From: Streptomyces longispororuber
GTDB lineage: Bacteria; Actinomycetota; Actinomycetes; Streptomycetales; Streptomycetaceae
Direction of reading: 5' to 3'
DNA: 37,098 bases
Assembly (NCBI RefSeq): GCF_024448165.1
Contig: NZ_JAMOLN010000094.1
Coordinates: 1-37,098 of the forward strand
In this document: positions 13,163 through 20,730 of the stretch, one piece after another
How positions within the stretch are numbered: the stretch's first letter is position 1
Layout of the letters: each line of letters opens with the position of its first letter
Made by a program: the position numbers and the translations under genes
Notes under the pieces: model-generated
What the model was told of the DNA's origin: nothing
Seen by the model: the letters and a program-made list of their open reading frames with translations, nothing else
Database searches by the model: none

Positions 13163-15532
13163 CTACTCGGTCCGCAGGCCCTCGGGGCGCATCATCCGGT
13201 ACAGCGGAGGCAGGCTCAGCAGCGTCACCGCCGCGATCGTCGCCCCACCCACGCCCGCCAGCGGCAGGAACAGGAACCAGTCCGTCACCGGTTTGTCGAC
13301 CATGCGGAGCATCAGCCAGCCCAGGCCGAGACCGCCCGTCACGGCGACGGCCATGCCGAGGACGACCGGGATCGCGGTCTGCCACAGCACCGACCAGGCG
13401 AGCGTCGAGCGCCGGGTGCCGTAGGCGACCAGGATCGACAACAGGCGTCTGCGGTCCCGGAGTTGCTCGATCTGCGAGACCAGCATGGACGCCGCGATGA
13501 GCGTCATGGTGAGCGCGGCGGCCGTGAAGAGGCCGGAGCGGATACTGGCGTACTCGCTGTCGCGCTGCGTGGTCTGGTACACGTACATGTGCATGCCCGG
13601 GTTGATCGCGAAGCCGGTGTTGCGCACGTACTCGAGGACGTCCGGCACGCTCTGGTCGACCTGGACCTGCGCCGACGTCGAGGCGTTGCCCAGTTCGCGC
13701 ACGTCCAGGGCGCCCGGGGTGACGAGGAGGCCGCCGAAGTAGTGGCCGCCCGGGTCGCGCCGGGAGTGCACCGTGCGGGTGTCGGCGGGGACCGTCCAGC
13801 GCACGGCCGGGTCGCCGACGTCGAGCTTCGCGCCGGGCGGGGCGATCTTCAGCTCGTCGTCGACGCCGGCGTTCTCGGCCCCCTCGACCCGGAAGACGTC
13901 GCCGTCCCGGCAGGAGTCCACCTTCGCCAGCTCGCGCAGCGTGGAACAGGAGCCGACGGAGACCGACACCGAGGCCAGGATGCCGTCGGCGTCCGGCTTC
14001 GCGCCCGTCCGGCTCGCCCAGCTGTCCACGGTGCCGATCACCGACCGGACGCCCTTGGTCGCGCCGAACTCCGTCACCATCCGCTCGGCCAGCTCGCCGC
14101 TGGCGAAGCCCGCGCTCGCGCCGAGCTGGGCCCGCGACGGGTCCTGGCCGGTCTTCTTGTTGAAGTCGTCGTTGATGCCGACCGTGAACATCTGCAGGGC
14201 GATGCCGCCCGCCACCGCGATGGTGATGCCGGCGACCGCGCGGCTTCCGCCGTCGGTGCTCAACTGGAGCCGGCGCACGGCCAACTGCCACGGCACGGGG
14301 CCGCCGCGCAGCCGTCGCACGGTCGCCTCCACCACCCAGGGCAGGACGAGGACCAGACCGATCAGGGTGAACGCGATGCCGGCCGAGATCTGCACGACGC
14401 CGCGCGTGCCGAGCGTGTCACCGGGCCCCGACGCGAGCAGCAGCGCGACTCCGACGACCGGGACGGGCAGCCGCCACCACAGGCGACGGCCGCGGACCCG
14501 GCCGCTGCGCACGACGCCCAGCGGCTCGATCACCACCGAGCGCAGCGCGAACACCGTGACGGCGACCGAGGCCAGCGGCACGGCCACCAGGATCAGCACC
14601 GCCAGCGCGGGCACCGGCACGAAGTCGGACGGGAACGCCGACAGCCGCCAGATCTCCACGACACCGAGCAACTGCCGCCCGGCCAGGAAGAAGACGACGC
14701 CGAGCACGAGCCCGACCAGCGTGCCGAACAGCGTCTCGCCCGCCGCCATCCGCCGGGTCATCGGCACGTCCGCGCCGACCAGCCGCAGCGCGGCGAGCCG
14801 CTTGTCGCGCCGCTCGCCGCCGAACCGTACGGCCGTCGCGATGAAGATGGCGACCGGGACGAGCAGGACGATGCAGGCCAGCACGATGAGCACGATGAGG
14901 ACCGGATCCATCGGCTCCTTCGGGTAGTTCATCCCGAAGTGATCGATGCGGGACGTGTCCGTGCCGTCCTTGATCGAGTCGCTGCCCACGTAGAGGTACA
15001 GGTCGAAGGGGTTGTCCAGACCGGAGTCGTGGATCGTGCCGACGGTGCGGTAGTCGTAGCGCTCCTTGAGGAGCTTGCCCTCGGCGGAGTGCAGGAGCTG
15101 GTCGAGCGCGGGCGAGACGACCATCTCGCCGGGGCCCGGCAGCTTGTCGACGCCGGGCGGCAGCGGCGGGTGCGCGCCCTCGGGGCGCAGCAGATAGCCG
15201 CCGATCGTGACGTCCCGGTACTCCGACGAGGCGTCGACGGCGAGCATCGTGCGGTCGCCGGGCTTGAGCCGGTCGTCCGTGCCGACGCCCAACTGCCGTG
15301 CGTCGCCGCGCGCGTCGCGTTCCTGCTGGAACGTCGGGACGCTCGCCGCGCCGAGCAGCAGGGCCACGCCGAGGCCCACGCCGACCGCGGTGAGCAGGGC
15401 CCGGATCCAGCCCTCGCGGCCACCGGACACGGCGAACCGGATGCCGAGGCCGAGGTCGCGCAGCCGGCCGCCGAGGCCCGGCCGGGTGGGCGCGGGGGCG
15501 GTGCGGGTCGGGCGGTCGTCGAGCAGGGTCAT
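13163..15532 (-). CDS. FtsX-like ABC transporter permease
   Basis: The 789-residue membrane protein has about ten predicted helices in the FtsX/MacB pattern. One lies near the N-terminus (WIRALLTAVGVGLGVALLLGA). A large extracytoplasmic domain follows, then a block of helices at about 255-500, a second large external domain at about 500-670 (with two Cys in CSTLRELAKVDSC), and three C-terminal helices (FTAAALTMTLIAASMLVSQIEQL..., TAIPVVLGMAVAVTGGLGLGWLML, LPLAGVGGATIAAVTLLSLPPLY). FtsX-type exporters usually move peptides, lipids or antibiotics, or transduce mechanical signals. Its start overlaps the ATPase stop by 4 nt (ATGA), and it is the last gene of the padR operon. Substrate unknown; drug or envelope stress is a guess from the PadR regulator. 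Confidence 0.92.
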   Translation of the reverse strand: MTLLDDRPTRTAPAPTRPGLGGRLRDLGLGIRFAVSGGREGWIRALLTAVGVGLGVALLLGAASVPTFQQERDARGDARQLGVGTDDRLKPGDRTMLAVDASSEYRDVTIGGYLLRPEGAHPPLPPGVDKLPGPGEMVVSPALDQLLHSAEGKLLKERYDYRTVGTIHDSGLDNPFDLYLYVGSDSIKDGTDTSRIDHFGMNYPKEPMDPVLIVLIVLACIVLLVPVAIFIATAVRFGGERRDKRLAALRLVGADVPMTRRMAAGETLFGTLVGLVLGVVFFLAGRQLLGVVEIWRLSAFPSDFVPVPALAVLILVAVPLASVAVTVFALRSVVIEPLGVVRSGRVRGRRLWWRLPVPVVGVALLLASGPGDTLGTRGVVQISAGIAFTLIGLVLVLPWVVEATVRRLRGGPVPWQLAVRRLQLSTDGGSRAVAGITIAVAGGIALQMFTVGINDDFNKKTGQDPSRAQLGASAGFASGELAERMVTEFGATKGVRSVIGTVDSWASRTGAKPDADGILASVSVSVGSCSTLRELAKVDSCRDGDVFRVEGAENAGVDDELKIAPPGAKLDVGDPAVRWTVPADTRTVHSRRDPGGHYFGGLLVTPGALDVRELGNASTSAQVQVDQSVPDVLEYVRNTGFAINPGMHMYVYQTTQRDSEYASIRSGLFTAAALTMTLIAASMLVSQIEQLRDRRRLLSILVAYGTRRSTLAWSVLWQTAIPVVLGMAVAVTGGLGLGWLMLRMVDKPVTDWFLFLPLAGVGGATIAAVTLLSLPPLYRMMRPEGLRTE

Positions 15533-16227
15533 CGGGTGTACTCCATGTCCCTGGACCTGCCGTCGCGCACCACGACCTCGCGGTCGGAGTAGGCCGCGAC
15601 CCGGGCCTCGTGCGTGACCAGGACGACGGCGGCGTTCGCGCCGCGGGCCGCCTCGGTGAGCAGCTCCATGACGCGCTCGCCGTTGAGGGAGTCCAGGGCG
15701 CCGGTCGGCTCGTCGGCGAAGAGCACGCGCGGGTTCGTGACCAGCGAACGGGCCACGGCGACGCGCTGGCCCTGACCGCCGGACATCTCGCCGGGGCGCT
15801 TGTCCGCGAGGCCGTCGACCTCCAGCTTCTGCAGCCAGGCGGTGGCCCGGCGCTCGGCCTCCTTGCGCTTCACGCCGTTCAGCCGCAGCGGAAGCGCCAC
15901 GTTCTCCACGCAGGTCAGCTCCGGTACGAGCTGGCCGAACTGGAAGACGAAGCCGAACTCGCCGCGGCGCAGCGCGCTGCGCTCCGCGTCGGACATCCCG
16001 GCCAGGTCGCGGCCGTCGTACGTGATGGTGCCGGAGTCCGGCGTGACGATGCCGGCGAGGCAGTGCAGCAGGGTCGACTTGCCGGAGCCCGAGGGGCCCA
16101 TGACGGCGACGACCTCGCCCGGGTGGACGGAGAACGAGGCACCGTCGAGCGCGGGCGTGGGCCCGTACGCCTTGTGCAGGCCGGTCGCGGTCAGCAGCGA
16201 ACCGGCGGGGGTCGGGGTGGAACTCAT
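15529..16227 (-). CDS. ABC transporter ATP-binding protein (MacB/LolD type)
   Basis: The 232-residue ATPase has every required motif: Walker A GPSGSGKST, Q-loop VFQFGQLVPELTCVENVALPL, signature MSGGQGQRVAVAR (a slight variant of LSGGQ), Walker B VLFADEPTGALDS and the switch His in VTHEARVAAYSD. It belongs to the group that pairs with FtsX-like permeases and powers conformational work rather than classic transport. Both ends overlap neighbours by 4 nt in ATGA (16224-16227 and 15529-15532), so translation of the three genes is coupled. A GGAGG lies about 10 nt before ATG 16227. Confidence 0.96.
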   Translation of the reverse strand: MSSTPTPAGSLLTATGLHKAYGPTPALDGASFSVHPGEVVAVMGPSGSGKSTLLHCLAGIVTPDSGTITYDGRDLAGMSDAERSALRRGEFGFVFQFGQLVPELTCVENVALPLRLNGVKRKEAERRATAWLQKLEVDGLADKRPGEMSGGQGQRVAVARSLVTNPRVLFADEPTGALDSLNGERVMELLTEAARGANAAVVLVTHEARVAAYSDREVVVRDGRSRDMEYTR

Positions 16228-16751
16228 GAGGGGCGCACCTCCGCGGCGAGCTTGTCGAGGCGCGCGGCGGTCAGTTCCAGCCAGCGCAGGTCGGCTTCCA
16301 GGTGGAACAGGGCGTGGTCGCAGATCAGCTGGTCGGCGAGGTCGCCCTTGCGCTTGCGTTCGGTGAGGGCGCGCATCAGGCGCAGGTGCTCGGAGCGTTG
16401 CGCGTCGAGCAGCTCCGCGGCGTCGCGGTCGGTCAGCAGCGCGAGGACGACCTTCGTGTACAGGGTCGACTGGAGGTACGGCTCCGGCTTCTCGGGCGTC
16501 GCCAGCCAGCGCTGGACGTCCGTGATGCCGGCGTCGGTGATCGCGTACCGCTTCCGCTCCGGACCGCCGCCCGCCTCTATCCCGTCGACCTCCACGAGGC
16601 CGTTCTTCAGGAGGCGGGACATGGTCGAGTAGACCTGCCCGTAGTGCAGCGGCTTGTCGTGCCCGAAGGTCTCGTCGAAGGTGCGCTTGAGGTCGTAACC
16701 GTGGCGGGGCCCGGATTCGAGCAGCCCGAGAAGGGTGTGGCCGATGGACAT
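16224..16751 (-). CDS. PadR-family transcriptional regulator
   Basis: The 175-residue protein has the PadR winged helix at its N-terminus (MSIGHTLLGLLESGPRHGYDLKRTFDETFG...LHYGQVYSTMSRLLKNGLVEVDGIEAGGGPERKRYAITDAG, 1-80) and a C-terminal helical dimerisation domain (LQSTLYTKVVLALLTDRDAAELLDAQRSEHLRLMRAL...). PadR proteins commonly repress transporter genes and respond to drugs or phenolics. The gene overlaps the ATPase gene by 4 nt and heads the operon, so self-control is expected. ATG 16751 has no ribosome binding site but a TACAGT box ends 7 nt upstream, suggesting a leaderless transcript. Three 13-bp-spaced GTGTATAC-type repeats lie directly upstream and probably form its operator. Confidence 0.93.
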   Translation of the reverse strand: MSIGHTLLGLLESGPRHGYDLKRTFDETFGHDKPLHYGQVYSTMSRLLKNGLVEVDGIEAGGGPERKRYAITDAGITDVQRWLATPEKPEPYLQSTLYTKVVLALLTDRDAAELLDAQRSEHLRLMRALTERKRKGDLADQLICDHALFHLEADLRWLELTAARLDKLAAEVRPS

Positions 16752-16758
16752 GCGGAGG

Positions 16759-16764
16759 ACTGTA
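16759..16764 (-). promoter_or_regulatory. -10 box of leaderless padR transcript
   Basis: TACAGT on the minus strand ends 7 nt before ATG 16751, with no Shine-Dalgarno sequence between them. The iterons begin 6 bp upstream of it. Confidence 0.5.
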
Positions 16765-16770
16765 CACCGT

Positions 16771-16804
16771 GTGTATACGTGGGGTGTATACCCGGGGTGC
16801 ATAG
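16771..16804. promoter_or_regulatory. Three 13-bp iterons, probable PadR operator
   Basis: GTGTATAC occurs at 16771-16778 and 16784-16791, and the variant GTGCATAG at 16797-16804. The starts are spaced exactly 13 bp apart. GTATAC is self-complementary within each copy. The array spans the -35 and spacer region of the padR promoter, a natural place for a repressor to act. Confidence 0.6.
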
Positions 16805-16810
16805 CCCTGC

Positions 16811-16837
16811 CGGGTGGGGCGGGTGGGGCGGGTGGAG
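16811..16837 (+). repeat. 9-bp tandem repeat, three copies
   Basis: CGGGTGGGG is repeated at 16811-16819 and 16820-16828, with CGGGTGGAG at 16829-16837. It is a G-rich strand that could form unusual structure; it may simply be slippage in GC-rich DNA. Confidence 0.75.
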
Positions 16838-16860
16838 GCGCTGGGCGGGTGCGGGTCCGG

Positions 16861-16978
16861 TGGGGGTTGCTCGCGCAGTTCCCCGCGCCCCTGCCGGGGC
16901 GCTCTCGCGACGGCGCCCCTGAGATGGCGCACGGAGTGCGCATCTCAGGGGCGCGGGGAACTGCGCGACCAGCCCCCA
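16861..16978. repeat. Long dispersed-type inverted repeat
   Basis: The 32-base arms 16861-16892 and 16947-16978 are complementary at 30 of 32 positions. Inside, 16914-16932 pairs with 16937-16954, so the right arm can fold with either partner. The core CGCAGTTCCCCGCGCCCCT is a sequence that I recall recurring many times in Streptomyces chromosomes between genes. It lies between the end of the RHH gene (-) and the padR promoter and may end transcription of the SPFH-RHH operon. Confidence 0.75.
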
Positions 16979-16979
16979 C

Positions 16980-17213
16980 TCAGCTGTCGGCCGCCGGATC
17001 CGGATCACTCGCCGGGTCCTTGGGCGGACGCCCCCTGCGGGGGATGGGCCCCGTCGACCCCGGCAGGCGGCCCGACTCGGCGAGGGACTTGCGGAGCAGG
17101 AACTCGATCTGGGCGTTCGCGGAGCGCAACTCGTCCCCGGCCCACCGCGCCAGCGCGTCGTACACGGCCGGATCGAGCCGCAGCAGAACCTGCTTACGCG
17201 GACGCGGGGTCAC
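16980..17213 (-). CDS. Small ribbon-helix-helix (Arc/CopG-like) protein
   Basis: The 77-residue protein contains RKQVLLRLDPAVYDALARWAGDELRSANAQIEFLLRKSLAESGR, the strand-helix-helix pattern of Arc/CopG DNA-binding proteins, followed by a basic Pro-rich and acidic tail. GTG 17213 overlaps the SPFH stop codon by 4 nt (GTGA at 17210-17213), so the two are translationally coupled. RHH proteins are often antitoxins or repressors, but no toxin gene is adjacent. A role in controlling the SPFH operon is possible. Annotation beyond the fold is not justified. Confidence 0.8.
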   Translation of the reverse strand: MTPRPRKQVLLRLDPAVYDALARWAGDELRSANAQIEFLLRKSLAESGRLPGSTGPIPRRGRPPKDPASDPDPAADS

Positions 17214-18139
17214 TGGTAGAGCGTCCCGGTGTTGAGGACGGGCTGTGCGGAACGGTCGCCGCAGAGCACGACCAGCAGATTGCTCACCATCGCCGCCTTG
17301 CGCTCCTCGTCGAGCGCCACGAAGTCCTGCTCGGTGATCCGGGCGAGCGCGTCCTCGACCATGCCGACCGCACCGTCCACGATGAGGCGGCGCGCCGCGA
17401 CCACGGCACCGGCCTGCTGGCGCTGCAGCATCGCCGAGGCGATCTCGGGCGCGTACGCGAGGTGCGTGAAGCGGGACTCGATGATCTGGACGCCGGCCGC
17501 CTCGACCCGCGCGTGGAGCTCGACGGCGAGCTTCTCGGTGATCTCCTCGGCGTTGCCCCGCAGCGAGAGACCGCCCTCGTCGTGCGCGTCGTAGGGGTAC
17601 TCGATGGCGATGTGCCGCACGGCCGCCTCGGTCTGCGTCGAGACGAACTCCAGGAAGTCGTCGACCTCGAACGTCGCCTGCGCGGTGTCCTCCACCTTCC
17701 AGACGACGACCGCGGCGAGCTCGATCGGGTTGCCGTACGCGTCGTTGACCTTGAGGACCGCCGTCTCGTGGTTGCGGACGCGGGTGGAGATCTTGGTGCG
17801 GGAGGTGAGCGGGTTGACCCAGCGCAGGCCGTCCGTGCGGATCGTGCCGCGGTAGCGGCCGAAGAGCTGGACGACGCGGGCCTCGCCCGGCGCCACCATG
17901 TTCAGCCCGCACATCGCGAAGAAGGCGCCGAGCGCGATCACGACGCCGAGGACGATCAGCAGCGCCTTGGCGCCGTTCGAGTCGAGGGCGGTGGCGGTGG
18001 CGATCAGGCCCGCGCCGACCAGCAGGCCGATCAGGCCGAGCAGCAGGGCGAGTCCACCGCCGATGCTGTGGGCCGTGACCTCGCGCACACGGGCCTTCGG
18101 CATCGTGGGTACGTCGGGTGTGGCGTCCGTCTCGGACAT
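17210..18139 (-). CDS. SPFH (stomatin/prohibitin/flotillin) membrane protein
   Basis: The 309-residue protein has two N-terminal membrane helices at about 27-52 and 60-80 (GGGLALLLGLIGLLVGAGLIATATAL and ALLIVLGVVIALGAFFAMCGL), then a Band 7/SPFH domain: VAPGEARVVQLFGRYRGTIRTDGLRWVNPLTSRTKISTRVRNHETAVLKVNDAYGNPIELAAVVVWKVEDTAQATF. RVEAAGVQIIESRFTHLAYAPEIASAMLQRQQAGAVVAARR is the typical SPFH coiled-coil end. Such proteins oligomerise on the membrane and organise proteases or lipid microdomains. Its gene is first in a two-gene unit with an RHH protein. A perfect 16-bp palindrome lies 61 bp upstream of ATG 18139. Role in this organism unknown. Confidence 0.93.
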   Translation of the reverse strand: MSETDATPDVPTMPKARVREVTAHSIGGGLALLLGLIGLLVGAGLIATATALDSNGAKALLIVLGVVIALGAFFAMCGLNMVAPGEARVVQLFGRYRGTIRTDGLRWVNPLTSRTKISTRVRNHETAVLKVNDAYGNPIELAAVVVWKVEDTAQATFEVDDFLEFVSTQTEAAVRHIAIEYPYDAHDEGGLSLRGNAEEITEKLAVELHARVEAAGVQIIESRFTHLAYAPEIASAMLQRQQAGAVVAARRLIVDGAVGMVEDALARITEQDFVALDEERKAAMVSNLLVVLCGDRSAQPVLNTGTLYQ

Positions 18140-18199
18140 GGCGGTCCCCGTTTCTCTGAGCTGGTGGTTCGTGACCTGTGTGGCGTGAACCCGTCTAGC

Positions 18200-18215
18200 A
18201 AAGTGATATCACTTT
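18200..18215. promoter_or_regulatory. Perfect 16-bp palindrome upstream of SPFH gene
   Basis: AAAGTGATATCACTTT is fully self-complementary and AT-rich in a GC-rich genome. It lies 61 bp before the SPFH start and about 200 bp before the PBP start. The AGTGA...TCAC halves recall an early BldD operator description, but the later BldD consensus fits less well. A transcription factor site is likely; which factor is unknown. Confidence 0.65.
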
Positions 18216-18413
18216 ACGCCGCCCGGCAACCATCCGCATCCCTGGATCGTCGGTTCCCATGGGTCAGGTGCTGATTGTCACGTCCGGAAATGACCGGAAG
18301 GGCAGGGTTTTGCCTTAAGTGACGGTGTTAGCTTCATGAGCTGATTCAGTACGGAACACGAACACACGGGCCACGGAACGTGGTCACGGGAAGAAGAAGC
18401 GGAGCAAGAGGTC

Positions 18414-20663
18414 ATGGGCCGAGCGGATGCGAGAATGGCGCGCAAGCGCGCGGCGCGGCCGTCGGGCATACGCCGCTTCTTCACGTGGAAGAAGATCCTG
18501 GGCGCGTTCTTCGGTTTCGTGCTGCTGTGCATGGGCGCCTTCGTGGTGCTGTACCTGCTGATCGACGTGCCCGAGGGCAACCCGGAAGCCGAGCTGCAGA
18601 GCAACATCTACAAGTACAGCGACGGCCGGGTCATGGCCCGCACCGGCGAGGTCAACCGCGAGATCGTCGACCTGTCGGAGATATCCCCGGAGGTCCAGCA
18701 CACCTTCGTCGCCGCCGAGAACAAGACGTTCTACAACGACAAGGGCGTGGACCTGAAGGGCACCGCCCGCGGTGTCCTGAACACGGTCACGGGCAAGGGC
18801 AAGCAGGGTGGCTCGACGATCACCCAGCAGTACGTGAAGAACTACTACCTGACCCAGGACCAGACCGTCACGCGCAAGCTGAAGGAACTGGTCATCTCGC
18901 TGAAGGTCGACCAGAAGAAGACCAAGAACGAGATCCTCGCCGGGTACATCAACACCAGCTACTACGGCCGCGGCGCCTGGGGCATCCAGGCCGCCGCCCA
19001 GGCGTACTACGGCAAGGACGCCTCGAAGCTGGACGTCTCGCAGGGCGCGTACCTCGCCGCCCTGCTGCAGGCCCCGAACCAGTACGACTGGGCGATCGCC
19101 TCCGACACCGGCAAGAGGCTGGCCACGGCACGCTGGAACTACGTGCTGGACAACATGGTCGACATGCACTGGCTGGGCGCGAGCGAGCGGCAGGGCCTGA
19201 AGTTCGACGAGCCCGAGAAGCCGAAGGCCGCCGCCGGGCTGCAGGGCCAGGAGGGCTACCTGTACCAGGCCGCCAAGGCCGAGGTGATGAAGGAACTCAA
19301 CCTGACCGACGCGCAGTTCGACGCCGGCGGCTACACCATCACCCTCAACATCGACCGCAAGAAGCAGCAGCAGCTGGAGAAGTCGGTCAAGGAGCAGCTG
19401 ACCGACCACCTCGACCGCAAGAGCCGCAAGGCCGACGCGAACGTGCAGGCCGGCGCCGTCTCGGTCGATCCGAAGACCGGCAGGATCGTCGCGATGTACG
19501 GCGGCGAGGGCCTCACCAAGCACTGGCGCAACAACGCCACGCGCACCGACTACCAGCCCGCCTCCACGTTCAAGCCGCTGATCCTCGCGGCCGCCCTGGA
19601 GGACAACGCCAAGACGCAGAACGGGCAGTCCATCAAGGCGAGCACGATCTACGACGGCACCAACAAGCGGCCGGTCGTCGAGAACGGCAAGAAGGTCGGC
19701 TTCGCCCCGCCGAACGAGGACGACCACAGTTACGGCCCGGTCACCGTGCAGACCGCCATGAACAAGTCCGTGAACTCCGTCTTCGCGCAGATGGGCGCCG
19801 ACGTCGGCATGGACCAGGTCATGGAGATGGCGAAGAAGCTCGGCATGGACAGCGCCGACCTCAAGCCTTACTACGCCCAGACCCTCGGCACCATGGGCGC
19901 GAGCCCGCTGGAGATGGCCGGTGTCTACGCGACCCTCGACAACCACGGCAAGCTGGTCACCCCGCAGATCGTGAAGTCGGTGTCGGTGAAGGGCGAGAAG
20001 TCCGAGCTGCCGGACGCCGTCGGCGAGCAGGTCATCAGCCGCGGCGCCGCCGACTCGGTCACCTCGGTCCTCACCGGTGTGGTCGACGACGGCACGGCGC
20101 GGGCCTCGGTCCGCGACAACCCGGGCCGCGACGGCCAGCAGGTCGCCGGCAAGACCGGTACCTCCGACAAGAACCGCTCGGCCTGGTTCACCGGGTACAC
20201 CCCGGACCTGGTCACCTCGGTGGGCCTGTTCGGCGAGGGCGCGCAGGGCACGGCCAAGGCGAACCAGCAGGTGCCGATGACCGGCGCCGCGGGCGGCGGC
20301 CGCGTCGACGGCGGCAGCTTCCCGGCGCGGATCTGGGCGCAGTACATGTTCAACGCGACCAGTGCGGGCGGCGAGTTCGACCTCGACACCGACATGGGTG
20401 CGGGCGTCGAGCCCACCACGCAGGCCCCGGTCACGCCGACGGAAGAGCCCTCGACCCCGGCCTCGCCGACGGAGGAGCCGTCCTCGACGCCGCCGTCGAC
20501 CCCGACGACGCCGAGCGAGACGCCGACCACCGAGCCGCCGACGGACGAGCCGACGCAGACCGTCGAGCCGCCCACCGACCCGACCACACCGACGATCGGC
20601 ATCCCGGAGAACCCGGCCGACGGCGACGGGTCGGGCAGACAGGCAGGCCGGCAGACCAACTGA
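18414..20663 (+). CDS. Class A penicillin-binding protein (transglycosylase/transpeptidase)
   Basis: The 749-residue bifunctional peptidoglycan synthase has a short basic cytoplasmic tail and one membrane helix (about 28-50). The GT51 glycosyltransferase domain contains FVAAENKTFYNDKGVD (catalytic Glu102), GGSTITQQYVKN, RKLKELVISLKVD and ILAGYINTSYYGRGAWGIQAAAQAYYG. The transpeptidase domain has SxxK at PASTFKP (Ser384, Lys387), SVN at 452-454 and KTGTS at 580-584. About 80 residues of Thr/Pro/Glu/Ser-rich tail follow, which may span the wall. The usual GT51 motif EDxxFxxHxG reads ENxxFxxDxG here; Glu102 is kept. ATG 18414 fits the length, with ATG 18435 as an alternative. A strong bidirectional terminator follows. 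Confidence 0.95.
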   Translation: MGRADARMARKRAARPSGIRRFFTWKKILGAFFGFVLLCMGAFVVLYLLIDVPEGNPEAELQSNIYKYSDGRVMARTGEVNREIVDLSEISPEVQHTFVAAENKTFYNDKGVDLKGTARGVLNTVTGKGKQGGSTITQQYVKNYYLTQDQTVTRKLKELVISLKVDQKKTKNEILAGYINTSYYGRGAWGIQAAAQAYYGKDASKLDVSQGAYLAALLQAPNQYDWAIASDTGKRLATARWNYVLDNMVDMHWLGASERQGLKFDEPEKPKAAAGLQGQEGYLYQAAKAEVMKELNLTDAQFDAGGYTITLNIDRKKQQQLEKSVKEQLTDHLDRKSRKADANVQAGAVSVDPKTGRIVAMYGGEGLTKHWRNNATRTDYQPASTFKPLILAAALEDNAKTQNGQSIKASTIYDGTNKRPVVENGKKVGFAPPNEDDHSYGPVTVQTAMNKSVNSVFAQMGADVGMDQVMEMAKKLGMDSADLKPYYAQTLGTMGASPLEMAGVYATLDNHGKLVTPQIVKSVSVKGEKSELPDAVGEQVISRGAADSVTSVLTGVVDDGTARASVRDNPGRDGQQVAGKTGTSDKNRSAWFTGYTPDLVTSVGLFGEGAQGTAKANQQVPMTGAAGGGRVDGGSFPARIWAQYMFNATSAGGEFDLDTDMGAGVEPTTQAPVTPTEEPSTPASPTEEPSSTPPSTPTTPSETPTTEPPTDEPTQTVEPPTDPTTPTIGIPENPADGDGSGRQAGRQTN

Positions 20664-20669
20664 CCGGCG

Positions 20670-20719
20670 CGGACGCGAAGGGGCCCGGAACCGCACGGTT
20701 CCGGGCCCCTTCGCGTCCG
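20670..20719. terminator. Bidirectional terminator between PBP and catalase
   Basis: A 24-bp perfect inverted repeat (20670-20693 with 20696-20719) separates two convergent genes. In RNA the two central pairs would open to make the loop. Confidence 0.93.
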
Positions 20720-20730
20720 TACGGCCGGCC

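Noticed and set aside
13025..15592. 855-codon open frame on the plus strand
   Set aside because: It is antisense to the FtsX-like permease, has low-complexity Arg/Asp/Val composition and no domain.
16811..16978. CRISPR array
   Set aside because: Repeats here are tandem without spacers or are a single inverted repeat; there are no cas genes.
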